A stretch of DNA of 64,000 bases from Batkoa obscura. Its lineage: Eukaryota; Entomophthoromycota; Entomophthoromycetes; Entomophthorales; Batkoaceae. This document shows positions 24,001 through 35,949 of the stretch, piece after piece. The position numbers and the translations under genes were made by a program. Location of the stretch: the NCBI GenBank assembly GCA_030770535.1, contig JASVEC010000017.1, positions 1-64,000 on the forward strand. The letters are read 5' to 3'. Position 1 is the stretch's first letter; each line of letters starts with the position of its first letter. The notes below the pieces were generated by a model. The model searched no databases. It worked only from the letters and a program-made list of their open reading frames with translations, and was not told where the DNA came from.

Positions 24001-25489
24001 TGGCGTTTTAAAATGTGATCTTGAAAAGGCTTTTAATAGTTATAAAGCAGCTTCTGACTCTAATCATGGCGAAGCAATGACAAGTATTGGTAGATTCTAT
24101 GAAAACGGTATTGTAGTCAAAAAATCGTCGGAAAAAGCTGTATCTTATTACAAAAAGGCTTCTGAGCAAGGGTTTGCTGAGGCACAAACTCTTTTAGGAG
24201 ATTGTTATTATCGTGGAGTAGGCTGTAGACAAGATTATACTAAAGCAATTGGGTTTTTTAATAGAGCTGCTGGTCAAAACTATGCACCAGCGCAATATCA
24301 TTTAGGTTTATCATATTTAGAAGGAAAAGTTACTAAAGTTGACCATAAAAAAGCTTTTTGCTGGTTTGAGATGGCAGCTAATCAAGGTCATCCAGAAAGT
24401 CAGATTGAGTTGGGTCATTGTTATTTAGACGGCAAAGGAGTAAAGTCAAATCCTTCCACTGCTGTTAGGTGGTATACTAGAGCAGCACAGTCAAAAAATG
24501 CTGAAGCACAAAATCAGCTAGGTATTTGCTACTATCTAGGCCGAGGCTTGCCTCAAAGTTATGAGTTAGCCATGGATTGGTATCTTAAAGCAGCAGAATT
24601 AGGCCATGCTGGTGCTCAAAATAAATTGGGGGATTTATATTGCTTTGGATTAGGTACAGAACAAAGTTTACAAAATGCAATGGAGTGGTATTTGAAATCA
24701 GGAAAACAAGGTCATACCGAGGCAGAATATAATTTAGGATATTGCTTCTATATCTTGAAGCAATATGAAAATGCTGTAGCATGGTTTGAAAGAGCCGGTT
24801 CAAAGGGACACAATATTGCACAAAACTATTTAGGTACATGTTATGAGAATGGACACGGTGTAAAGAAGGATTACGAAAGGGCGGTAAGCTGGTATAAAAA
24901 AGCTGCTGAACAGAATCACCCAGATTCCCAAAATTCAACAGGTTATTGTTATTACTACGGTCTTGGTGTGCGCCAAGATTTCCAAAAGGCTGTATCTTAC
25001 TACGAAAAATCTGCCCTTCAAGGGTATGCTGAAGCTCAAACAAATCTAGGAACCTGCTACTATCTTGGTTGTGGAATCGAGCACAACTATCAGAAAGCCA
25101 TGCAGTGGTTTGAGTTGGGCGCTGAGCAAGGAAATGCTGAAGCCCAAACGAATTTAGGTACTTGCTATTTTTTTGGTCACGGAACACAACAGGATTATGA
25201 AAAAGCTGCATATTGGTATTCTAAAGCAGCAGAGCAAGGAAATGCAAATGGCCAAACTTCTTTAGGTATATGCTATTTTAATGGACTTGGATGTGCTCAA
25301 GATTACTCCAAAGCTGTCCAGTGGTACACTAAAGCCGCAGATCAAGGGGTTGCAGATGCACAACATCGATTGGCGGAATGTTACTCTGAGGGAAATGGAG
25401 TTGAAGTAAACCCCTTAATGTCGGAATATTGGTTCCAAAAAGCAGCAGAAAATGGTGGCGCTGATCCCAAAAAGTGTACTGTAATGTAA
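21081..25489 (+). CDS. Pseudokinase fused to 29 Sel1 repeats, CaaX end
   Basis: The main reading frame 21368-25489 encodes 1373 residues. Residues about 35-220 look like the C-lobe of a protein kinase: helix E as GLQYIHRQGIFQIGLKLSSIN, where HRD is replaced by QIG, then IGNGN where DFG is expected, and DLYDIGQIFYYI as helix F. It is therefore probably catalytically dead. From about residue 275 there are 29 Sel1-like repeats of about 36 residues (AQ..LG.CYY.G.GV..D..KA..WY.KAA.QG); the eighth has a Ser-rich insertion. The last residues are CTVM, a good farnesylation CaaX box. A probable first exon lies at 21081-21197 (N-lobe-like, GSFETSINGF) with an intron to 21363, but the frame entering the second exon (ENELFWNKVDIFE) is one off from the main frame near 21400, so there is a frameshift, sequence error or unusual splice. 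Yeast Skt5/Chs4, a chitin-synthase activator, also combines Sel1 repeats with CaaX. Confidence 0.8.
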
Positions 25490-26329
25490 TCTACTTTAAT
25501 ATTAATAATTATACATACTCAAATTTAATTGACAATTTATACTTAATATTTTAATTTGAAATAAATAAATACCAATAAAAAGTATTTAGTTTTTTGAAAA
25601 ATAGAGTTTGGATTTTTTTTTAAATCTAAAAGAATTGATTTACAATATACAAAAACGTAAATGGTTTTGTGTGTCCTCATAAATTAATATTCATGTAGTT
25701 TGAAAATAGTACATTGTTGTACTGGCAATACTCACATAAATCCTAATCACTTATAACAAAAGTAAATTAGAGACAATGAAGCATTTTAAAGGTTATGTTA
25801 AAATATTAATCTTATTGGTATAAGGATACTACTTTAAGAATACTCCTTGAAGTTTGAGTCTATTTCTATCATTACTGAGTACGAAATGATGCATTCAGAG
25901 TTCAGTATATAAATATAGGTCAAGCATTATTATTATGTTTGATAAATATTTAATTATAAAAAATTTACATAAAATACCATAATTTTAATATATGGGGGGA
26001 TATCCGAATTGGCTTCATTTTTTTATCTAATTTTTAAATATTTTATATTCCAAAAACTTTGCTTAAAATTCTATAAAAATAAATTCTTTATTAAAGACCA
26101 AAAGTACCCAATACAGTTTTAAATTATTTTATTATAATTTATATTATAAGTTAATAGAATTCCTATTAAATTTAATACAAATTCCCGGATTAGCAAGGCT
26201 TTTACCAATATAAGTTATATATTGATATTAATTAAAGTTGTAGCATATAAATAAATGCATATTCTTATAAAAACTCATTGAGAAATATTTATTATTAACT
26301 GCTTTATAGTCAACATCACAGATTTGCTA

Positions 26330-26368
<39 letters not shown>

Positions 26369-26394
26369 TAATATTATAGTTATATTATTAATAT
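25490..26394. other. Intergenic spacer with (AAAT)n tract
   Basis: About 900 bp of AT-rich sequence. A tetranucleotide AAAT run of about nine units lies near 26330-26366. No gene seen. Confidence 0.6.
26330..26366. repeat. (AAAT)n microsatellite
   Basis: About nine tandem AAAT units just left of the nested MITE pair. Confidence 0.85.
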
Positions 26395-26593
26395 GAGGAT
26401 GTCTTTTTGGTTTCATTATTTTTTCCATTTTTTAAGCGCTATTTGGGGATGTATTTTTATGTTTAAGAATTTCACTACTAATTTTTCCACTCAAATAGCG
26501 CTTAAAAGATGGAAAAAGTGATGGAGCTAAAAAACACCCCCATTTGAGCGGAAAGATTGTTAGTAGAATTCTTGAACAAAAGAATACATCCCT
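26395..26593 (+). mobile_element. MITE interrupted by a second MITE
   Basis: The outer copy starts GAGGATG at 26395 and ends CATCCCT at 26593, flanked by ATAT on both sides (26391-26394 and 26594-26597). It is split in its core, at GCTATTT/GAGCGG, by another copy of the same family at 26445-26541. Removing the inner copy and one ATTT restores the family core. Confidence 0.92.
26445..26541 (-). mobile_element. Inner MITE with ATTT target duplication
   Basis: 97 bp from GGGGATG to CACCCCC, flanked by ATTT at 26441-26444 and 26542-26545. Because the host sequence is another family member, the pre-insertion site is known, so the 4-bp duplication and the exact element ends are certain. Confidence 0.93.
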
Positions 26594-27886
26594 ATATCTT
26601 CTATTTTACCTAATGCTTCAAGACTATTTTTCCATTGTGAAAGATTTCCAAAATGTTCGTCAACTATACTTTTTCCATGATGCTCAGGAAAAAAATCAAG
26701 ACCAATATTTAAACTACTATTTATTTTATAAATTTCTTCAAATATATAATGTAAAAACTCTTGAGATTTAAAATGATTTCCTGTATCTGCCCATATATTA
26801 ATTTTTGTAAACTTTTTAAATAAAAGCTCTCTAGATATTAAATCAATTAAACAATCTCATGCATATGCTGAATCGTGATTTAATATTTCAGATAAATAAT
26901 CAAAATAAACTTTGTCTGTTGTTTTATCATTTTTTAAATATAAAACGCCAAACCCTAATACTGATATAGCTTGTTTATTATAATGATCTAAATTTATTAA
27001 ATCTGGTCTTGTTCCTATTTCCATATTTTGTTTAAAGTCTAAAATTATTATACAACTTTTATTATTTAATTTTTTAATAGTTTCATTAAACACGTTTTTT
27101 TGAGTATCAACACAAAATTCAGCTAATTTATACTTTTTTTCTTTATTAAAAGATTCTTCTATCTCTGCTTTATTTTTTGTCGCTGTATTTGTTTTATTTT
27201 CAAATAACTTTTTTCTAACTGTATACTGGGCACATATTACATAAATCTGTTTTTCTTGCTGGATTTTAAAATTATTTGCTATATATTTAAAAAATGTTGA
27301 CCTAGCTACTGCTTTGTCTTTTAAATCAATAAAATATTTACTATATATCATTCTTCTACTTTTATTTAATATACATATATTATCTGACAGATATTTATTA
27401 TCATTATTTTTTTATTAAATCTTGATAAAATAGTTGAATTATGTAAATATTGTATAATAATTTTAATTTGCTCATCTTTAATTTTTTTTGTATTTTTAAC
27501 AATAGATTGTAACGTTGGTATTTTATCGTTATTAATTATTTTTGAATAATCACATTGATTTCTACTTATATTAAATCCAAAACTTTTACGTTCATCAAAA
27601 GAATATACTGAAGCTATAGCTGATAATAATGTTACTTGTTGGTTTTTGTTTCCTGTTTCCTTTAAAGTACTAACTTTATACATTACTTGGTTAAGTTTGT
27701 TATTATCAATAGTAAACTTTAATAATTTTTCTTTTCTTTTTTTTTTTTTTGCTTTATTATAAAGTTCCATAGACTCTGGATTATTGTGAATAGTTGTTAA
27801 AATTGATGTATATGAATTGCAATATTTATATAATATGCTTTTCCCTACTATATTAGAATTTTCAAAATTATATTTTAGAGTTTAAT
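26594..27886 (-). pseudogene. Degraded DDE-transposase-like gene
   Basis: On the minus strand, coding sequence runs from about 27886 to the MITE at 26593 but is not one open frame; at least two interruptions are present. Upstream part (27886-27366): basic, Lys/Asn-rich, possibly DNA-binding. Downstream part: IIILDFKQNM near 27040, INIWADTGNHFKSQEF near 26790 and FFPEHHGKSIVDEHFGNL near 26680. The spaced acidic residues (LDF..., WADTGNHF, EHHG...DEHF) resemble the catalytic core of an RNase-H-fold (DDE/D) transposase. Terminal repeats were not found. Its 3' end meets the nested MITE, which inserted in or next to it. Very AT-rich codons fit an old, decaying copy. Family assignment is tentative. 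Confidence 0.55.
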
Positions 27887-28298
27887 TATAAAAGCTTGCA
27901 TTTTGTTTTTATTTTAATAAAAAGTAAAGTCAAATAACTATATATACATGTATTATATATTGTATATCTATTAAACATTAAAAAATAATAATATAAAACA
28001 TATAGTTAAAAAAACTAAATATTTAAAATAAGTCTTTTAAGTTAAATTTTTTTATTTAATTTTAAGCTTTTCAAATTTAACTAATCATATACATTAAGGA
28101 TTTACAAACTTAAAAACTTAAAATTTGGATTAGTTTTTAAGTAAATTCTGAAACTAATTCGGACATCATCATATCAATATATTAAATAGTATGTTTATTT
28201 TTATAAAAATAAATAGGCAACAGTAAAATAATTGAAATCGCTTGATAGTCAAATCTCGAATTAAACTGTTTTCTATATCCTATACAAGTATAATTAAT
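27887..28298. other. Intergenic spacer
   Basis: AT-rich, about 410 bp, between the transposase-like remnant and the 3' end of the zinc-finger gene. Nothing recognised. Confidence 0.6.
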
Positions 28299-30594
28299 CT
28301 ACCAATGAAAGTCTTTTACATGACGATTTAGTGTTGCTTTCCTACTATACGATTTGCCGCAGCCAGGTTCTGTACATTTATATTTTGCTTTATTTCCCTG
28401 TTTTCCAAGGTTTAGACTATTCGGCGAACTACTTCCTTGTGTTTCATTGTCGCCATGTGCACTTTTCATATGCCTATACCATGAGCTTTTATTTTGGTAA
28501 GTCTTATTACAACCATCTACTTTACATCTAAACTTCCCACCTTCCAAGTTAATAGGCTCAAGCTCAAGTTCCTCTATTGATTTTTCAGTCAAAGGACTGA
28601 ATAATTGCTCCTCTAGACTTGGTTCATTTCCATTATTACATGATTCATTTTCCGTTTCTTCTATTATTTGTTGATGATTATCGGGATTTGTTTTATCTGA
28701 AAAATCATTTGCTCTACTTTTTTCATCCAAGTCATTGAGCTTATATGGTTCTTTGTGATCATTTTTGTCCAATGTATCAAATTTGAATGCGTCTTCAGGC
28801 TCATTTTCATCCATTTTTCCAGCTTTAGAGGCTCCTAAAATAGTATATTCTAAAGCAGAAACTGTATTTAAATCCTCAATATTTTTTCTGAAAGTTAAAA
28901 AATGGACAGCTTCTTCGATTTTTTCCAGTTCCCCGTTGTTTGTATTTTGTTCATCCAATTTATATTTGGCTCTTTTAGTAGTCAGTCCCTCAAAATAGGG
29001 TTCATCAACGCTTTTTGGAATATTATGGGATTTCAAAATATGATGCTCCAAGGCTGGTAACCTATCAAATCTATATTGACAATCGTGCTTAGGACATTTG
29101 TATTTTCTTTTTAAATATTCCTTTTTCGCATCATTTATTCCTAAAGTTTTTAAAATTGATCCAACTTTGTTTTCATCTTCATTTAGTATATTTGTATCAT
29201 CATTTGAGTCTCTATCAAAATCATTATCAGATTCTCCTGATTGGGTTTGCGTAGAAGAATGGTTATCTGTCTCCTTAATTTCATTTTCATTATTTCTAAT
29301 TTCTTCATTTCTTCTTTCAACGTCTTCTAATCCTCTTATTATTTTGTGGTAGTGAACTAAGTGATGAGTAAGACGATTTTTCGACAATAATACGTGGCTA
29401 CAATTGATTACTGGGCAAGTGATACTTCCTTCTAGCTGCGACAAAGATTTAGGATGTTTACGACGAATATGCATGTTTAGACGACCTTTAGATGGGAAAG
29501 ATAAATCGCATCCAAGTATTGGGCACGAAAGTTCAACAGAAGATGATAAATGAACAGCTTTTAAATGCTCCGTCAAATTCTTTTTCTATAAGTGGTTTTC
29601 ATATGTTATTTAAAATAACTGCATTAAAAATAAAAATACCTGTCCAAATTCACTATTACATTCAGCCTGAGGGCACTTAAATAAAATCACTTTCTTAATT
29701 CCTATATCCGTTGGTCCCTCGAATCCTCTAAAATGAGTTTTTACATGTGATTTTAATAGCGACCTACTATGAAAAAGTCGATTACATACATGGCAAACCG
29801 CTGGGTGTTTTTTACGATTATGGGAAACAAGTTCGCTCCATTTTTGAAATCGAGAATTACATCCTTGAGTACTGCACAAATAATAATGTGTATCTATTTT
29901 AATAGTCAACACTATGTATACGAATTTTATGATAAAGATTACCAGTGTGCGATAATAGATGATTTTTAAGCAAAGAGGGAGTACTAAACCTTCTGCCACA
30001 ACCATCAATAGTACATGGATGCGGCAATAGCCCTTGATGTTTACAAATATGGCGATTCAACTTGTTACGCTTAGTAAATGCTTCATTGCAATTAGGCCAT
30101 GTGCACTACAAATCATATTAGAATTCAAATTTAATTTTTGCAGAAATATTTTTTAAATATTTAAGATTACAAAAAAACTGTAATTAACTAATTCTTACCT
30201 TGAACTGTTTGGCTTCATGAAATGTTTTTATGTGCTGGTTGATATAGTGTTCATAAATAAAACTTCTTTTACAACCTTGAATAGGGCACTGAAAACCAGC
30301 AATTTCATTGCTTTCATTTTCTTTATCTGACCTTTTATCATGTATTTGATGGGCCAATATATGCCTATCTAAATGATCTTTCCTATAATACGCTTTCTCG
30401 CAACCATTATATGTACATTTGAATGATTTTTGACCTGTATGTGTTTTAAAATGCGCTCTTAAGATGCTTGGTTTTTTATAAGATTTTTTACAACCTGAAT
30501 AGGTACAGCTATACATCTTATCTTCACCTTTTAGTATAAGTGTTTGATTTTCTTCATTGTCACTTGTCTCAGGATTTCTATATTCTTCATCCAT
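28299..30594 (-). CDS. TFIIIA-like protein with 13 C2H2 fingers, four exons
   Basis: Minus-strand exons 30594-30199, 30105-29943, 29893-29640 and 29585-28299 give 699 residues; introns are 49-93 bases. Thirteen C2H2 fingers are visible. The first ten form a nearly continuous array (starting YSCTYSGCKKSYKKPSILRA, FKCTYNGCEKAYYRKDHLDR, FQCPIQGCKRSF), including a short-spaced CHVCNRLFHS finger 7. After an acidic Asn/Glu linker finger 11 (YKCPKHDCQYRF) stands alone, and fingers 12-13 (FRCKVDGCNKTY, YKCTEPGCGKSY) close the protein. The C-P-x-x-x-C-x-x-x-F style and the uninterrupted N-terminal array resemble TFIIIA, which binds the 5S rRNA gene and 5S RNA. TFIIIA normally has nine or ten fingers, so the extra C-terminal fingers are unusual. 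Another zinc-finger regulator cannot be excluded. Confidence 0.82.
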
Positions 30595-31564
30595 TACTGT
30601 CTCTATTGTTTACATTTGGTAAATATGCTAGAAGGATTTGAATGTCTAATTAAACTTACCTAACAATATGAAAAGTTTATTTATTAAAACGCAATAAATT
30701 TTATAAATAAACTTTTTTTCGGTTTACTGTTGAAACCACTTTAAATTAAAAATAGTAGGCTCTTTTTTCCATCATGTAATTTTTTGAATAATTTTCTACA
30801 CAAAAATTTAAAGAATATGAACACAGCTGATTCGGGTAAATTACTGCATCCTTAGCTGTGATTTCTATAATCAATGGTTAGTTGAAACGATTTTTTTAAG
30901 GTCTATATCTTAGATTTAGCTCAATTTTGGACAAGTATTTACTCTCAAATGAACAGTTATTTAGATCCCAATAGAGCTGCGGCAATTGCAAATAAAAATG
31001 AAAAATTTATATATTTGGGGATGTATTTTTATGTTTAAGAATTTTACCAACAATCTTTCCGCCCAAATAGCGCTTAAAAATGGAAAAAGTAATAAAACCA
31101 AAAAAACATCCCCATTTTTTTTATTAAAGCAGTATTTTTGAAAGTTATAGTTTAAAACAACTTCATTTGTTCTTTTATATTTATATAAATAGATATACTA
31201 TTTTAAGCTTTTGATACTTCAATTTTATTTCATTGCAATACTAAAATTAATATTAGATGAAAAATTATTTATATAATAGATTGCAGCTATATCTTTCTTT
31301 GTTTTTAATTTGCACTTTGCCTTTTTAAACATGAATTTAATGATTGTAAAAAAAAGCTATAAAATTTAAATCAATGAAAAAATATAAATACAAATTAAAA
31401 CAGCAAAAGTCATCTAATTGTAACTTGTTCTATTTAATTCAAAATCAAAAGTTATAATTAATTGGTTTAAAATCAGAAGGAGACAATTAACTTTATTATA
31501 ACTAAATTAATAAAATAGTATAAATCATAATGACAATTCAAGTAATTTAATGTTGTAAAATCAA
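30595..31564. other. Intergenic region with one MITE
   Basis: About 970 bp between two minus-strand genes. Apart from the MITE at 31017-31113 it is AT-rich and without visible genes; it should hold the zinc-finger gene promoter. Confidence 0.6.
31017..31113 (-). mobile_element. MITE copy with ATTT target duplication
   Basis: 97 bp, GGGGATG to CATCCCC, flanked on both sides by ATTT. One of the cleanest copies and so probably recent. Confidence 0.92.
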
Positions 31565-33142
31565 CTATGTAGCATGATTTGGTAATGAATCAATAATAGA
31601 TTTCACTTTAGGTTGAGGGTGAGGCGGTCTGAAAGCTGGTAAATTTGTGCTAGAAGTGCGTGAGATTGAAGGGTATTCATCACCATTTTCATTAGAAATA
31701 TTCGTCTTTTCATCTTTTTCCTCGTTTAAATAACTAAACTTTTCACTGTTAGGGCTTAATATTACATTTTCCATTTCATTTTCACCTCTCTTAATACCAT
31801 CGTGGCTTCTTTCCTCATTTTCACTATCAACCTCTAAAGGTGGGGAGTTAGGTAAAGGTGGGCCAAATCCATAGTTGGGGCGGGTAGGAGAAAGTTCATT
31901 TTCTTTTCCCCAAACATCTCTATCATCTTCAATCGAGAATGAATTTCTATTCTGATATTCATTAAGTTGCTGCTGAAAGTTAACGAGGCTAGCTGGCATA
32001 GGCTCATGATCAATTTCATGATCTTTTTCTGTTGCTGGGTGAGAGCTTTGATCAGTAGTTGTAGATAAATCAACGCTTTCCAATGCTGGACTTAGTCCAG
32101 TCTCTTCAATCTTTTTTAATGACTCACTTACCTCTTCAGCCCTATCAATAGGATTTGTGTAAGTAGTATTCATAATAATATTTGAAGCTACTTCTGGGAT
32201 ACTACCTAAATTTTGTTCTTGCTTTTGAAAACTACTAACTGGTTTGTTTGGTACACCGTTGAGGGTAGTGTTATTATTCCTCAAAAAATTAGGTGTAATG
32301 GAAGCTGAAGCTGGTGAATGTGCTAATCCAGAATCTCTTCTAGCATAAGGACCTGTGATAGGTTTTGCCAAAATTACACTACATGGACCCTTTTTTAACA
32401 AATAATCCTCTAGGCCACCGTATATAGTCCTAAGCATAAGATTTAAAAACTATAGATGTTTTCAAAATATAAATTACTTTTGAATAATGTTAATTGGTAG
32501 AGGGCTTAAAACAATCATTTCAGCATGGGTATATTGGGCTAATTTCACTATAGTAAGTTTGGCATCTCCTTCAGGCATAATAACTTTTTGAGATACGATC
32601 TAAATAAAATTAGTATAACATTACATAATGAATAAACATATGCTACATCATGTTCAGCTAAACTCATACGAAAAACTTCCATTTCTTGTTCAATTCTTTC
32701 TTGTTTCTAAAAAATATTAATAATCATTATTGTTATCATTTTTATATATTGTTACTCTTTTATGCTCGATCTCTACTGATATTTCCTCTATTTTTATGTT
32801 AGTATTATACATTAACATCATATTTTTTATCTCTTCAAAAATTTACCATTTGCTAATTTCCAGAGCTTTTTTGTATCAACAATGGTATAAGCTTCATCCA
32901 AGAATACCGATAATAAAGTAACGTAATCCAACCCAGGTCTAAAAATATTTTCCAAAGCCCTAATAAAATGGTTTAATAAAGCATAGTTATAGTCGAGTTT
33001 ATTACCATTGAAACGATGGACCTGATAGTTCCAAAGAATAATATAAAAATATAATTTTTCTTCTATTTCCAATTGCGATATTTCCAGATACTGGAGATTG
33101 TAGTGGTAAACGAGGTTGTATTAAAGAAGGTGTTCTTTGCAT
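31565..33142 (-). CDS. Universal stress protein-domain protein, six exons
   Basis: Minus-strand exons 33142-33006, 32959-32847, 32787-32756, 32706-32647, 32599-32478 and 32429-31565 give about 442 residues. The first intron joins SGPSFQW to ALENIFRPGLDYVTLLSVF, restoring the start of a universal stress (Usp, alpha/beta ATP-binding-like) fold; its C-terminal half reads AEMIVLSPLPINIIQK and IYGGLEDYLLKKGPCSVILA, the usual Usp ending. The canonical ATP motif G-x2-G-x9-G-S is not evident, so nucleotide binding is doubtful. The remaining 280 residues are a Ser/Pro/Glu-rich disordered tail. Fungal proteins of this type are often phosphoproteins of unknown function. The donor after EHD (32646) could lie six bases further downstream; both options keep frame. 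Confidence 0.8.
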
Positions 33143-34319
33143 TTTAGAATAAATTAAAGTAAATTAATTGCTTTTATATTTTGGAAAATTAATGGCTAAT
33201 TTAATGTTCAACTAGGATGAGGTGTGCTTAAGTTCAAAATATTTGCCAATAAATCTCAAAAAATATACCAACAATTTATATGATTGGAAGAATTCCTATT
33301 TTCATTTGTAATATACCCAATTAAATAGTAGTGTAAATTGAAATAAGAACATTTATGGAATAGTATTAAATTTTGTGTTATGCCCTTAAAGGCCTTCATT
33401 TTAAACATATTAAAAAAGTGTAATTCAAGTTAATTCTTGAAAAGACCCCCTTATGTTTAAAAAGTAATTAACTTAGATAATTGCTAATGTTGTTTATATG
33501 GGGATGTGTTTTTTTGTTTAAGAATTTTACTAACAATCTTTCTGCTGAAATAGCGCTTAAAAAATGGAAAAAATAATGAAGTCAAAAAAACCACCCTCAT
33601 ATAGTATATTGAAATGTGTAATATGACTTAGGAGGTATTATTTCAATTTAGTATTAGACCTATTTGATTGGTTGTATTTATCTCTGGTTAGATTTAAGCT
33701 AATTTAGAAATACACCTGATAGTTTTATTACTACTATAAATTTTAAAGTGATTAATTTGGTATTGCTAAATTTTAAAATGAAGCTTTTGTTTATAAGTTA
33801 AGCATTTAATGTCTATGAATCTTGAACTTAGAGGTAAAGGAAATAGCTACGTCTTTATATATTACATTATATAACGTGTATTTTCGGATTGAAATAAAAT
33901 TCTATTCTTATAACTAATTTCCATCTTTGAGTATTTCTGTGCCTATAGAATATGATTAGATAGAACGAAAACATTATCTTTAATACAAATAGTGGCGAAA
34001 TTCCAAATAGCAGCATCAAGTTGAAGAGGAATTTACGTTTTAATTATATCAACTTAATTTATACCTGAATAAATTTTGTAAGCATTTTGAATATAACTGC
34101 TATGATATCGGCAGTTTTAATTTATATTGAAATAATATAAAAAATGTTATATTTCTAGTCTGTTGATACTATATTAAATCGTAATATAAATTTCTCAAAA
34201 TAGTGAGTTCAATATTTTTAATACATAGACAAATTTATAAATTTATAAATTTATATTGTCTTGTTAAATTTGATATAATAGTAATAAAATTTAATATAAA
34301 ATTTAAATTTAAATTTAAA
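33143..34319. other. Intergenic region with one MITE
   Basis: About 1.2 kb; contains the MITE at 33500-33598 and a palindromic AAATTT run near 34295-34320. No gene seen. Confidence 0.6.
33500..33598 (-). mobile_element. MITE copy with ATAT target duplication
   Basis: 99 bp, GGGGATG to CACCCTC, flanked by ATAT at 33496-33499 and 33599-33602. Confidence 0.9.
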
Positions 34320-35809
34320 TCACCATTCAGGGTCGCCTTTGATTCCTATAAAACTAGACACCAATGAAGTACAAACAATAGTAGTAGAATGGAATGCAAA
34401 CCCTCTATACAAAGCGCCAAATCCATGCGTTTGATAATATGTAGTTACACCAATAAGTTGACGTTTTGGTTCAGGTTTAGCTTCTTCAGTAACAATACGA
34501 TAAGCACAATCTAGCGCATTGGCATAAGGAGCATTACGAGTTCTAATACACCCGATAAAATTTTTATTGGTAGTTGATTTATAACGAGGTTGAACTTGCA
34601 ATCTTTTACGTATTGTGTCCAATGGAAGAACTATCATTAGTTCTATTGTACTTAGTGCTAATTCAAATAGCCCATAAATGAATGGAGAATCAAGTGGTGA
34701 TATATGAAACAATCTGTCTATGATTAATGGGGCGCACTGTTGCATGAGTGGACTTAATATATGATATAGAGCACTTGGTAATATATCTTCTCCCCAATAT
34801 AAAGCTTCGATGCCTTCTTCTTGTAAAATTGTAACTAAAGCATGGAAAGGTCCATTGTATTTTGCCACTTTGGGGTCGGAAGATTGTACTATTAATCTAA
34901 AGTAATTTGTTTTTATATCTCAATTATATTTTGCTTGATAAAAATTACCTTGTACGTATAAGATCTAATGGGTTCAATAACAAACCAGCTGCTAGATTTG
35001 AGACCATCATAGTTGCAATATTTGGACCAGCTGAGTCTAAATGTACTAATGGTATTGTATCATCGTACAAATCAAAGGTGTCATTCAATGTTCCTTCAAT
35101 GCTTGGTTGTAAAAATAGATGTAACATATTATAAATCCAATAACTAAACTGTCCTAGCATTTAAAGTTAAATCATTATATTATACTGTAGCTAAAACTTA
35201 CCTTTCCATAAAGAAAACACACCTTCACTAGGATGTTTTACAATGCAACTCATAGTGTTCCATAAACCGCCTTCCAAATCAGATAGTTGATAAGCTGGTT
35301 TTGTGCCAATGTCTTCATTCTCTACTATATAGCCCATTTTATCAGTAACATTAATTTTATTTGTATTTAAGCTAGTTTCTTCGTCCATACCTTTTTTTGT
35401 GGTATCTTCGATATCAGAATCAAACTAATTCAATTTTAGTATTTATTCTATATAAAATTATTTCTCTTACTTCATCTGAATCATCCGAGTCAAAATAATG
35501 CTTTTCATTGACCTCCTTCTTTTGGAAACTAGTTGGAAGGTGTTGAACTTGGATTAAAGTATGAGCAACTTCAAAGGGGGAGGCCATAGCTGTGGTTACA
35601 TACTTCATCAAAGCATACGTTATAATATCCCAATGATCATGTTTCTCTTGAGTTGGAAGGGCAAAGGTAAGAGCTGATTGAGGGTCAATGTTACCACTTG
35701 GTAAATAAGGATTCAAAGAGGCAGGGTTACTGACGCTAAAATCTACATAAGGCCTATAAGGATTGACTTTTTCAGGATCATTCCTTTGGTACGAATTATC
35801 GCCATTCAT
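34320..35809 (-). CDS. Ugo1/SLC25A46-like mitochondrial carrier, four exons
   Basis: Minus-strand exons 35809-35471, 35424-35202, 35153-34949 and 34896-34320 give 447 residues. The N-terminal half is hydrophilic with an acidic Asp-rich stretch (YFDSDDSDE). Carrier features include MASPFEVAHTLIQVQ, LLLNPLDLIRTRLIVQ with the Px(D/E)xx(R/K) signature, ALYWGEDILPSALYHIL and VLPLDTIRKRLQVQPRY. Membrane segments are irregular compared with true carriers. The arrangement fits Ugo1, an outer-membrane carrier-like protein needed for mitochondrial fusion, and its animal relative SLC25A46. An upstream in-frame ATG at 35845 exists, but the one at 35809 gives the more usual start. It is divergent from Has1 with only 140 bp between the starts. 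Confidence 0.8.
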
Positions 35810-35949
35810 TTTGAAAAATAATAAAAAGCATAAAAGTGACCTCATTAATAACTCACTAAACTAAATCCCATAAAGGTTAACAAACCCACTTTAATCCAAC
35901 TTCTGATAAAAAAATTATTTTCAAATTTAAATAAAAGTGGTTTACCGGA
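35810..35949. promoter_or_regulatory. Compact bidirectional promoter, Ugo1-like and Has1
   Basis: Only 140 bp separate the two opposite start codons, so both promoters must overlap here. No strict TATA box is visible. Confidence 0.55.

Noticed and set aside
22128-25211. Antisense frames within the Sel1-repeat gene
   Set aside because: Repeat periodicity of 108 bases keeps the antisense open; no independent evidence.
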